NCBI GenBank assembly: GCA_024639455.1
Contig: JAHEIH010000007.1
Location: forward strand, 1-45,018
Direction: 5' to 3'
DNA: 45,018 nt
Source: Cellvibrionales bacterium
Lineage (GTDB): Bacteria > Pseudomonadota > Gammaproteobacteria > Pseudomonadales > JAHEIH01
In this document: piece after piece, positions 1 through 7,262 of the stretch
Numbering within the stretch: position 1 is the stretch's first letter
How the letters are laid out: each line of letters starts with the position of its first letter
The notes under the pieces: model-generated
Seen by the model: the letters and a program-made list of their open reading frames with translations, nothing else
Told to the model about the DNA's origin: nothing
Databases searched by the model: none
Made by a program: the position numbers and the translations under genes

Positions 1-128
1 GTGTCTGCGTAGTATGTACCGGCCTCAGTACAAAAGATTCATAGCAATTAATAGAAACTAACTATGTTTTTAGCGGCTGCGCGAACAAGGTCCCACAGGT
101 GGGGAACTAGGTTACAAAGGAGGGGGTG

Positions 129-150
129 GAGAAGGTCGTTAGACCTTCTC
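129..150 (-). other. Hairpin spanning the stop codon of the first gene
   Basis: A perfect 9-bp inverted repeat (129-137 with 142-150) has a 4-nt loop that contains the stop codon of the minus-strand gene ending at 139. No T-run follows it on the minus strand, so it is not a textbook intrinsic terminator. It may protect the mRNA 3' end. The remaining bases 1-128 hold nothing I can support. Confidence 0.45.
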
Positions 151-975
151 GCCATCGGGCATACCATCGCTTAGAGGGTTGGCTTCGGCGGCGCCGAGGA
201 AATCGGCTTTGCGCTTATGGCGGGCGGCGTCGAGGCCTTCTTCAAACTCGGCGCTAGACATCGCCAGTACCTGTAGGTAGCCCTCTTTTTCCATCATCTC
301 TTCGAGGCTGGATTCGAACGAGCGAAGAAGTAGTTTCTTGGCCAATCCCATCACGTGGGCGGGGCTCTGTGCCAGTTTGTGTGCCAGAGCAAGGCCACTA
401 GCATCGACGTCTTCATCAGCAACCACTTGGGTTGCCAAGCCGAGATCCATGGCTTGTTCGCCGGTCCATGTGCCATTGCTAAACAGGAAGTTGCGCGCTT
501 TTGCCAGGCCCACCAAACGGGGCAGGGTGTAAGCGATCAAACAGTCAGGCACTACGCCTAGGCGAAAGAAACCGGCCGAGAATTTGGCGCTTTCACCGGC
601 AACCACGAGGTCTGCCATCAGTGCCAAGCCCATGCCGCCTCCCATGGCGTGGCCGCGAACGCCGCATACCACCGGGGTATCTAGTGAGGCCCAGGGGATA
701 AAAATATCATCCGAATGGCGGAAGCGGGTATGCACGGACCAAGGGTCCTTGGCTTTCACCAACATATCTAAGTTGCCGCCGGTGCAGAAACTCTTGCCTT
801 TGCCGGTTAGGTACACACAGCGAATACTTTGGTCGTCGTGAATCACACGTGCTACGTCGCGCAGTGAATAACGCATTTCGCGGCTTAGCGAGTTGTGGGT
901 TTCGGGGTTGTCTAGGCGAACGATCAGGACGGGGCCATCGCGTTCGGTTTCAACGTGCGGGTATTGGGTAATCAT
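139..975 (-). CDS. Enoyl-CoA hydratase/isomerase family protein (isomerase-like)
   Basis: A 278-aa crotonase-fold protein. The N-terminal signature, an oxyanion-hole segment with FCTGG and the GHAMGGGMG turn are all visible. The conserved Glu of true hydratases in the xPExxLG(L/I)xPxxGG stretch is absent: here the segment is FRLGVVPDC, and the following GG is also lost. That fits an enoyl- or dienoyl-CoA isomerase, or another crotonase chemistry, better than a hydratase. The start has a GGAG site just upstream. It lies 15 bp downstream of a dienoyl-CoA-reductase-like SDR in the same operon, so a joint role in handling misplaced double bonds during beta-oxidation is likely. The exact substrate is unknown. 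Confidence 0.8.
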   Translation of the reverse strand: MITQYPHVETERDGPVLIVRLDNPETHNSLSREMRYSLRDVARVIHDDQSIRCVYLTGKGKSFCTGGNLDMLVKAKDPWSVHTRFRHSDDIFIPWASLDTPVVCGVRGHAMGGGMGLALMADLVVAGESAKFSAGFFRLGVVPDCLIAYTLPRLVGLAKARNFLFSNGTWTGEQAMDLGLATQVVADEDVDASGLALAHKLAQSPAHVMGLAKKLLLRSFESSLEEMMEKEGYLQVLAMSSAEFEEGLDAARHKRKADFLGAAEANPLSDGMPDGEKV

Positions 976-990
976 TCCACCTCTCCAGAG

Positions 991-1794
991 TTAGTCTCTT
1001 TTGCCAGGGTAGCCAGTGCCGCTATGGGTGCGGTTACGTCCGCCATCGACCACGATGTCGGCGCCGGTGATGTAGCTGCCAGCATCCGAACAAAGGAAGA
1101 CGGCCGCATTGGCGATATCTTTTGTTTTACCGAGCTCACCCAGCGGAATCGACGCTAATTGGCGATTAGCCACGCCTTGGTCTTCGTAGATACGTTTGAC
1201 ACCTTCGGTATCGCCAATGGCGCCGGGAGCGATGGTGTTACAGCGAATGCCTCGATCGCCCCACTCGTTGGCGAGGGTTCGGCACAGCGACATAATGCCC
1301 GCTTTAGCAGCGCCGGCGTGGGCACAGCCAGGCCATCCTTCTAGCGCGCGGGTGGTCGAAATGGCGATGAAGCGACCACCGAATTCAGATTTGCTCAGCG
1401 CATCGAAGGCCGCTTGTGCGCAGAAGAAAGTACCGTTAAGGTCGATATCGATTACCACTTTCCATGCGTTGGCTGACATCTCTTCGGCGGGCACCACAAA
1501 GTTACCTGCGGCGTTAGCAATCATCACGTCTAGTTGGCCGAATTTTTCCAAGGTCTGCTGTACGGCGTTTTGCACGGCTTCGGGCGAGCGAACGTCGGTT
1601 TGAACCACGAGTACTTCAGCGCCCATCGCTTCCAGTTCTTGTTTGGCAGCAGTGAGTTTTTCGATGTTGCGGCTGGCGAGGGTTAGGCGTGCGCCACAGG
1701 CGGCGAATGCTTTGGCGATACCAAAACCAATACCACTTGCACCACCTGTAATGAAAGCTACTCGTCCAGCGAGTGCATCTGCCGTAAATGTCAC
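991..1794 (-). CDS. SDR oxidoreductase resembling 2,4-dienoyl-CoA reductase
   Basis: A 267-aa short-chain dehydrogenase with the TGGxSGIG cofactor loop near the N-terminus, NAAGNF in place of NNAG, and a C-terminal GADIVVDGG segment. The usual Tyr of the YxxxK pair is missing: the lysine is preceded by HAGAAK, the pattern of peroxisomal-type 2,4-dienoyl-CoA reductases, and the IAPGAIGDTEG stretch also fits. I chose the GTG at 1794 because AAGGAG lies 6 nt upstream. A sigma54 promoter at 1852-1867 lies downstream of the next in-frame ATG (1944), which rules that longer start out of this transcript. The role is probably NADPH-dependent reduction of dienoyl-CoA. First gene of a two-gene operon with the isomerase-like crotonase. 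Confidence 0.8.
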   Translation of the reverse strand: MTFTADALAGRVAFITGGASGIGFGIAKAFAACGARLTLASRNIEKLTAAKQELEAMGAEVLVVQTDVRSPEAVQNAVQQTLEKFGQLDVMIANAAGNFVVPAEEMSANAWKVVIDIDLNGTFFCAQAAFDALSKSEFGGRFIAISTTRALEGWPGCAHAGAAKAGIMSLCRTLANEWGDRGIRCNTIAPGAIGDTEGVKRIYEDQGVANRQLASIPLGELGKTKDIANAAVFLCSDAGSYITGADIVVDGGRNRTHSGTGYPGKRD

Positions 1795-1851
1795 TTGACT
1801 CTCCTTATAAATGAAAACGTGGGGCGCTAGGCCCAAGACTGTAACCCCTTG

Positions 1852-1867
1852 AGCAAATCTTATGCCA
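1852..1867 (-). promoter_or_regulatory. Sigma54 promoter for the SDR/isomerase operon
   Basis: The minus strand reads TGGCATAAGATTTGCT, with GG and GC separated by exactly 10 nt, as in the consensus TGGCAC-N5-TTGCW. Transcription should start near 1841, 47 nt before the GTG at 1794. It is divergent from the promoter at 2076-2091. Confidence 0.85.
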
Positions 1868-1943
1868 AATGGTCGAATGCCCTGTTTGTCTAGGACGTAA
1901 TGGGGAGCTTGTACGATGTGATGGTAGTTTTGTATCTCAATCA

Positions 1944-1966
1944 AACACTTTTTGTTGCCAAGTGTT
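1944..1966. promoter_or_regulatory. Candidate enhancer inverted repeat between divergent sigma54 promoters
   Basis: Perfect 7-bp arms, AACACTT and AAGTGTT, are separated by 9 nt. The repeat sits about 80-110 bp upstream of both divergent sigma54 promoters, the usual place for an activator binding site. The right arm extended to AAGTGTTGC recurs at 31992-32000, about 90 bp upstream of another sigma54 promoter. Function is inferred from position only. The rest of the 1795-2138 gap holds only the two promoters and ribosome binding sites. Confidence 0.35.
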
Positions 1967-2075
1967 GCCTCGAGCTACACCGCTGTGAAGAACCGTGATG
2001 TTGAGCGCTACAACACGGCGGGATAAGAGCGAGAAACCGAGCAAGTAAAGGGGTTTTTACTGGAATCGCTTTGAA

Positions 2076-2091
2076 TGGCATAGACATTGCT
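2076..2091 (+). promoter_or_regulatory. Sigma54 promoter for the ring-cleavage operon
   Basis: TGGCATAGACATTGCT has GG-N10-GC spacing and a TTGCT -12 box. The predicted start is near 2102, 37 nt before the ATG of the CoA-transferase gene. It probably drives the genes from 2139 to at least 9966. Confidence 0.87.
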
Positions 2092-2138
2092 AACATCAAC
2101 ATGTTTAACGCTCAGGCCTATTTAAAAGGAGCTCAATT

Positions 2139-3350
2139 ATGAGCCAATTGCCGTTTCACTCACTGCCACACGTCCCGACCTCTGCGGGTTTAGCGTGCTT
2201 TGATGGCATTCGAGTGATCGATTTGACCACCTCAGTCGCGGGTCCCTACGCCACCATGCTGCTCGGTGATTTCGGTGCCGAAATTATTAAAATTGAGCGT
2301 CCGCACGGGGACGATTCGCGCCATTGGGGGCCTCCATTTCTAGAGGGCGAGGCGCTGTGGTTCCTCGCCATGAACCGCAACAAGAAAAGTGTGGTGATGG
2401 ATATGCGCGACGCCGAGCAGCGAGCTATGTTCGACGCGTTGGTTAAAACCGCCGACGTGGTGGTAACCAATCAGCCACCCGATGTACAAAAGAAATTGCG
2501 CCTCGACTACGATTCGTTATCGGCGCTGCGCGAAGATTTGGTGTTTGTTTCTATAAGCGGTTTCGGGCTAGAGGGTGAGCGCGCCAACCTTACGTGCTAC
2601 GACCTGATTGCTGAAGGGTATTCCGGCATCATGGATATTACCGGTGCGCCCGATAGTCCGCCGCAAAAGGTCGGTGCTCCCGCAGCGGATATGCTGGCGG
2701 GACAAGATGCCGCCATGTCTGCTATGGCGGCATTGTTTGAACGCGCTCGTACCGGCAAGGGTAAAAAGATCGATGTTAGCTTGGTGCAGAGCATGACGCG
2801 TTTCCTCGCCTGTCGCATCTCGCCCTACTTGGGCGCCAACGAAGTGCCCAAGCGCTCAGGTGGTACCGACAGCGTTATCGCTATCTATCAATCGTTTGAA
2901 ACCGCCGACCTGCCTATGACGTTGGGCTTGGGTAACGACGCCATTTGGCAGCGTTTCTGGGCGGCAGTGGGTGATGAGGCTTACGCCGCAAACCCTGATT
3001 TTGCCTCCAATGCGGATCGCCGTATACACCGCGAATCTATCGTGGCGAAGATCCAAGACATGCTGCTGACCAAGCCTCGCGCTGAGTGGTTAGAGATTTT
3101 GGCTGAAGCGCGCGTGCCCGCGGGTCCCATCTATGCAGTAGACGAATTGTGTGCCGACGAGCACCTGCAAGCGCGCGGTATGTTCTACACCCTAGAAGAT
3201 GGCACCGGTCGCAAGGTGCCGCAGATCGGCCTAGGTATTAATTTTGATGATCAGCACGTGATCGCTTCCGCAGCACCGCCGCGCTTGGGCGAACACACCG
3301 AAGAAATATTACAGTCCCTCGCGCAAGGCAAAGACGCGAAGGCCGTTTAA
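2139..3350 (+). CDS. CaiB/BaiF class III CoA-transferase
   Basis: A 403-aa family III CoA-transferase that moves CoA between acids in the cytoplasm. The N-terminal GIRVIDLTTSVAGPYATMLLGDFGAEIIKIE block and the Asp of GAPAADMLAG (about residue 184, matching the catalytic Asp of the family) are visible. Length is normal for a one-domain member. AAGGAG precedes the ATG. It is the first gene of the operon, directly ahead of the BadI-type hydrolase, so it may activate the acid substrate or recycle CoA from a dicarboxylate intermediate. Donor and acceptor cannot be read from the sequence. Confidence 0.9.
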   Translation: MSQLPFHSLPHVPTSAGLACFDGIRVIDLTTSVAGPYATMLLGDFGAEIIKIERPHGDDSRHWGPPFLEGEALWFLAMNRNKKSVVMDMRDAEQRAMFDALVKTADVVVTNQPPDVQKKLRLDYDSLSALREDLVFVSISGFGLEGERANLTCYDLIAEGYSGIMDITGAPDSPPQKVGAPAADMLAGQDAAMSAMAALFERARTGKGKKIDVSLVQSMTRFLACRISPYLGANEVPKRSGGTDSVIAIYQSFETADLPMTLGLGNDAIWQRFWAAVGDEAYAANPDFASNADRRIHRESIVAKIQDMLLTKPRAEWLEILAEARVPAGPIYAVDELCADEHLQARGMFYTLEDGTGRKVPQIGLGINFDDQHVIASAAPPRLGEHTEEILQSLAQGKDAKAV

Positions 3351-3368
3351 ATGTATTAGGAGAACACC

Positions 3369-4160
3369 ATGAGCCACCCCCAGTACAGCACCATCCTGTT
3401 TGAAGAAGATGGCCCGATCGCCAAGATTACCCTGAATCGCCCCAATGACGGCAATATGTTCAACGTCACCATGTGCCACGAGTTGCGCGATTGCATGGAA
3501 GTGATCCGTCGTGAAACCCGTACTCGCGTCGTTGTGATTACCGGTGCTGGCGACAAATTCTTCTGCATCGGTGGTCAAAAAGACGGCATGGAAGATACCC
3601 AGTTGTACGCCGGTGTATTACCTACTCTGGAAATGTACGAAGCTATCGATCGGTTGCAAAAGCCCGTGATCGCAAGTGTCAACGGTTACGCTGTTGGCGG
3701 TGGCAACGTCCTGCAAGTGGTATGTGATCTCACCATTGCCAAAGAGAGCGCGGTATTCCGCCAAGTGGGCCCGATGATGGGTTCATTCGACGCTGGTTAC
3801 GGTACCTGGTATCTGGAAGACTTAGTGGGTAAAAAGCGCGCCAAAGAAATTTGGTACACCAACCAGAAAATCAGCGCCCACGAAGCGAAAGAGATTGGCC
3901 TGATTAACCGCGTTGTCCCAGACGAGGAGTTGCAAGCTAAGACCCGTGAATACGCGCTTGAAGTGGCCGATCGTGGCGCCATGGCCTTGGCCTCGATCAA
4001 AGGTGCGTTCAACGCTCGCCACGGTGGCGTGGGTGGTTTGTCGCGCGTAACCCACGATATTCTGTTGCGCCAGTACCTTGACTCTTCAGAATCGAAAGAA
4101 ATGAGTGCGAGCTTCAAAGAGCGTCGTCAACCAGACCACTCGACATTTGGTAAAAAATAA
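3369..4160 (+). CDS. badI: 2-ketocyclohexanecarboxyl-CoA hydrolase-like ring-opening crotonase (BadI type)
   Basis: A 263-aa crotonase of the MenB/BadI subgroup. The segment GGGNVLQVVCDLTIA (about residues 110-124) matches BadI, whereas MenB has a His after the GGG turn. QVGPMMGSFDAGYGTWYL carries the Ser139/Asp141 pair typical of the subgroup, and KKRAKEIWY and a C-terminal KERRQPD follow. BadI hydrolyses the ring of 2-oxocyclohexanecarboxyl-CoA to pimeloyl-CoA. The neighbours supply the enzymes for the preceding steps, which favours BadI over naphthoate synthase. A good AGGAG site lies ahead of the ATG. The true ring substrate may carry substituents. Confidence 0.82.
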   Translation: MSHPQYSTILFEEDGPIAKITLNRPNDGNMFNVTMCHELRDCMEVIRRETRTRVVVITGAGDKFFCIGGQKDGMEDTQLYAGVLPTLEMYEAIDRLQKPVIASVNGYAVGGGNVLQVVCDLTIAKESAVFRQVGPMMGSFDAGYGTWYLEDLVGKKRAKEIWYTNQKISAHEAKEIGLINRVVPDEELQAKTREYALEVADRGAMALASIKGAFNARHGGVGGLSRVTHDILLRQYLDSSESKEMSASFKERRQPDHSTFGKK

Positions 4161-4175
4161 TAAAGGCGGAAAGCT

Positions 4176-5789
4176 ATGTTGCCCTATCTGAGTCTTCACC
4201 ATCCCAGTCATGCGCGTAAGTTTTACGACGCGGGTCTGTGGCAGTCGGATACCTTTTATTCGCTGCTGGCGGAGCACGCCGCGGCGCGCCCTGATGCGCT
4301 TGCGCTTCGCGATGGCAGTGCCTCGCTGTCGTGGTGTGCGCTTAAAGCGCGCGTTGATGCATTTGCCGATGACCTGCGTGAGAACGGCATTGGGCAGGGC
4401 GACCGCGTATCTATTTGGATGGGCAACCGCGCCGAAGTGATTATTGCGTTTATCGCCTGTACCCATGAGGGCGTGGCGGTGAATCCCTCACTGCATAAAA
4501 GCCACACCTGCGGTGAAATCATCGAGCTGTTAACCGAGCTGCAAGTGCGCGCCTTGTTAACCGAAGATGATTGGGGTGCAGATCGCGCCGCGAAAGACTT
4601 CAAAGGAATGTTGGCGGAACTGCCCTTCTTGAAGAAGGTATACACCCCGCAAAACTTCCCCTCCACCATTACTAGTGTTGGTGCTCAGCCTTGCGATGAC
4701 CCCGACGTAGTGTCTTACTTGGCCTTTACCTCTGGCTCGACGGGGCGTCCCAAGTGTGTGATGCACTCTGCCAATACCTTGCTTGCTAATGGCCGTGATC
4801 TTGTGCGCGATTGGCAACTGACTAACCAGGATGTCATCCTGTCGCTGAGTCCCTTGTCGCACCATATCGCTTGGGTGGCGTTTTCTCAGTGGTTGCTGTG
4901 CGGCGGTACGTTTGTGACCAATGACCTACCCACAGGTATGTCGACCCTCGATTGGTTGTTGGAAACCAACGCGACGTATGTGCTGGGTGTGCCCACCCAC
5001 GCCATGGATATTCTCAGCGAGCAACGCCAACGTGGTCTCGCTACTTTGGGCGCAGTGAAAATTTTCTACATGGCCGGCTCACCGATTCCAGAAGTGGTGG
5101 CCGAAGCCTTCGTTAATCAAGGCATTGCACCGCAAAATGTGTATGGTATGACCGAGTGCTCTTCGCACCAGTACACCCACCCCGATGATAGCATCGATGT
5201 GTGGACTAAGAGTTGTGGTCGTGGTGGCCCGGCTTACGAAGTGAAAATTTGGAACCCCGAATTCCCCGATGAGGAAATGCCGCTGGGTGTGATGGGCGAA
5301 ATTGGTGGTCGCGGCGCTTGTCAAATGCTGGGTTACTTCGGCAACCAAGCCAAAACCGAGGGCACCTTTAACAAGCACGGCTACCTGATGTCGGGGGACT
5401 TAGGCTACTTCGATAGCGAAGGCAACCTGATGATTCGTGGCCGGGCCAAGGACTTAATCATACGCGGTGGGCACAACATCTATCCCTCGCACATCGAGGC
5501 CAATGCGGTGAAACACCCCGCCGTGGAAAAAGCTGCCGCCTTCGGTATGCCGGATGATCGCCTCGGTGAGCGCGTATGCCTGGCGATCATTGGTAATATT
5601 TCGGCCGAGGATATGCTCGATCACTTGGCCAAAGAGGATCTCTCTAAGTACGACATGCCCGAGTGGTTTGTGGTGCTCGACGAAATGCCGCTAACCGCGA
5701 GTGGCAAAATTTTGAAACGCGAATTGGTGGTATGGGCGCAAAACGGCACCATGACCCCCGCCGAAGTTCGCTACAAAGCAAAGGCTTAA
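4176..5789 (+). CDS. aliA: Acyl-CoA ligase, cyclohexanecarboxylate-CoA ligase type (AliA)
   Basis: A 537-aa AMP-forming acyl-CoA synthetase that activates an acid with ATP and CoA. The P-loop FTSGSTGRPK is at about 184-193, followed by YGMTECS, the hinge GRAKDLIIRGGHNIYP and the C-terminal TASGKILKREL with the catalytic Lys near 511. The N-terminus resembles cyclohexanecarboxylate-CoA ligases more than long-chain ligases. It sits between the BadI-type hydrolase and BadK-type hydratase genes, 15 bp after the former. Probable role: entry into the ring pathway. The acid could be cyclohexanecarboxylate, a substituted derivative or a monocyclic terpene acid. Confidence 0.8.
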   Translation: MLPYLSLHHPSHARKFYDAGLWQSDTFYSLLAEHAAARPDALALRDGSASLSWCALKARVDAFADDLRENGIGQGDRVSIWMGNRAEVIIAFIACTHEGVAVNPSLHKSHTCGEIIELLTELQVRALLTEDDWGADRAAKDFKGMLAELPFLKKVYTPQNFPSTITSVGAQPCDDPDVVSYLAFTSGSTGRPKCVMHSANTLLANGRDLVRDWQLTNQDVILSLSPLSHHIAWVAFSQWLLCGGTFVTNDLPTGMSTLDWLLETNATYVLGVPTHAMDILSEQRQRGLATLGAVKIFYMAGSPIPEVVAEAFVNQGIAPQNVYGMTECSSHQYTHPDDSIDVWTKSCGRGGPAYEVKIWNPEFPDEEMPLGVMGEIGGRGACQMLGYFGNQAKTEGTFNKHGYLMSGDLGYFDSEGNLMIRGRAKDLIIRGGHNIYPSHIEANAVKHPAVEKAAAFGMPDDRLGERVCLAIIGNISAEDMLDHLAKEDLSKYDMPEWFVVLDEMPLTASGKILKRELVVWAQNGTMTPAEVRYKAKA

Positions 5790-5791
5790 CT

Positions 5792-6562
5792 ATGCACGTT
5801 GAATTAACCAAGCAGGGCGACATTGCCCTTCTCACCCTCAATCGCCCAGAGGCACTGAACGCACTGTCGTTCGATATTCTGCAACAGATTGGCAGCGCCA
5901 TCGATGAAGTGGCGAGCTACAACGACGTACGCGCGTTGATCATCACCGGTGCGGGCGACAAGGCCTTTTGTGCCGGCGCCGATATAAAAGAGTTGCGCAA
6001 CCGCCGATTGATTGATCAGAAGCGTGGTGCCGAGTTGGGCCAGGCGATGTTTGCTAAACTAGATCGCCTGCCTGTAGCGTCGATTGCATTGGTCAATGGC
6101 TATGCCTTTGGCGGTGGTGCCGAGTTGGCGATGGCCTGTACCTTCCGCCTAGCCTCTAGTCATGCTGTTTTTGGTCTGCCCGAGGTAAAACTGGGTTTGA
6201 TTCCAGGTTACGGCGGTACCCAGCGTTTACCGCGTTTGGTTGGCGAGAGTCGCGCCATGGAAATCATCATGACTGGTCGCAACGTCAAGGCAGATGAAGC
6301 GGAGCGCATTGGTCTGGTTAATCGTGTGGTGGAAGGTGATCTCATGGAAGCCGGCTTAGAATTCGCAGGCAAGTTCACCCGATACAGCCTACCTGTTTTA
6401 GAATTTGCCCGTCGCGCCGTGCAGCGCGCCGGAGACACCAGCCTGCAGGAAGGTCTGCAGGTCGAGGCTGATTTGTCGACCCTGGCTTATCGCTTGAACG
6501 ATGCGGAAGAGGGCATGGCGGCCTTTGAAGAAAAACGTCGCGCGGAGTTCAAAGATGGTTGA
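5792..6562 (+). CDS. badK: Enoyl-CoA hydratase (BadK type)
   Basis: A 256-aa crotonase with both hydratase glutamates: Glu111 in GGGAELAMA and Glu131 in FGLPEVKLGLIPGYGG. AFCAGADI forms part of the oxyanion-hole region. It is expected to hydrate a cyclic enoyl-CoA such as cyclohex-1-ene-carboxyl-CoA. The ATG follows the AliA-type stop codon by 2 nt. The frame extends farther upstream inside aliA without a plausible start. The last 8 nt overlap the next gene, indicating translational coupling. General short-chain enoyl-CoA hydratase activity is an alternative. Confidence 0.8.
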   Translation: MHVELTKQGDIALLTLNRPEALNALSFDILQQIGSAIDEVASYNDVRALIITGAGDKAFCAGADIKELRNRRLIDQKRGAELGQAMFAKLDRLPVASIALVNGYAFGGGAELAMACTFRLASSHAVFGLPEVKLGLIPGYGGTQRLPRLVGESRAMEIIMTGRNVKADEAERIGLVNRVVEGDLMEAGLEFAGKFTRYSLPVLEFARRAVQRAGDTSLQEGLQVEADLSTLAYRLNDAEEGMAAFEEKRRAEFKDG

Positions 6563-7262
6563 TGCACAAATCGTTGTCACCGGTGCCTCTAAAGGTATCG
6601 GTGCAGAAATCGTTACCCTGTTGGCTGCCAAAGGTGAAAACGTGGTGGGTTTATCGCGAACTGGCACCGTGCCTGCGGGTACTGGCTTCGCTTGCGACAT
6701 GACCGACGAGGTGTCGGTGGTGGAGGCGTTCAAGAAAATCGGTGAGCGCGGTCCTATCAAGGCGCTAGTAAATAATGCCGGCGTGCACATCCTGGGTGCT
6801 ATCGAAAGCCTGAGCGTAGCGTCGTTTAACGAAACCTATGCGCTGAACACCACCGCGGTAATGGTGGCGTCGCGAGAAGCCTACCCCCACATGCTGAAGA
6901 ACGGCGGTGGCGTGGTGGTGAACATGGGGTCGTTTTTTGGCAAATTAGGCGTTAAAGATAACCTGGCTTATTGCAGTTCAAAGGCTGCGGTAGCGGCCAT
7001 GACCCGCTGTATGGCTGTGGAGTGGGCGAAGGATGGCATTCGCGCGGTTAACGTGGCGCCAGGCTACATCGAAACCGACTTGAACCGTGACTATTTGCAG
7101 CGCGAAAAGGTCAAGGCTTGGATGGGTTCACGCATCCCCGTGGGTGCCCCCGGGGTGGCAGAAGACGTTGCCAAACTCGTCTCTTGGTTGTGTATCGAAC
7201 AAGTTAATTTCTTAACAGGTGAGACTATCTACATCGATGGTGCTCAGGGAGTAAATCACTAA
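6555..7262 (+). CDS. badH: SDR 3-hydroxyacyl-CoA dehydrogenase (BadH type)
   Basis: A 235-aa classical SDR: TGASKGIG at residues 9-16, NNAG at 73-76, catalytic Ser126, Tyr139 and Lys143 (YCSSK), and a C-terminal GETIYIDGAQG. In the cyclohexanecarboxylate route this step oxidises 2-hydroxycyclohexanecarboxyl-CoA to the 2-oxo compound that BadI cleaves. The ATG overlaps the end of the hydratase gene, with GGAG upstream, and the stop codon overlaps the next ATG (TAATG). Assignment to BadH rests mainly on operon context, because SDR sequences alone do not fix the substrate. Confidence 0.78.
   Translation: MVDAQIVVTGASKGIGAEIVTLLAAKGENVVGLSRTGTVPAGTGFACDMTDEVSVVEAFKKIGERGPIKALVNNAGVHILGAIESLSVASFNETYALNTTAVMVASREAYPHMLKNGGGVVVNMGSFFGKLGVKDNLAYCSSKAAVAAMTRCMAVEWAKDGIRAVNVAPGYIETDLNRDYLQREKVKAWMGSRIPVGAPGVAEDVAKLVSWLCIEQVNFLTGETIYIDGAQGVNH

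Noticed and set aside
1795-1944. N-terminal extension of the SDR reading frame
   Set aside because: It spans the sigma54 promoter and has no ribosome binding site at 1944. The GTG at 1794 has an ideal site.
3369-4160. Naphthoate synthase (MenB) identity for the BadI-like protein
   Set aside because: The Ser-Phe-Asp pair is shared, but the GGGNVL turn and the neighbouring ligase, hydratase and dehydrogenases fit BadI. No other menaquinone genes are present.
5663-5791. Upstream extension of the BadK-type frame inside the ligase gene
   Set aside because: Overlaps the end of aliA out of frame. The crotonase fold begins at the ATG at 5792.
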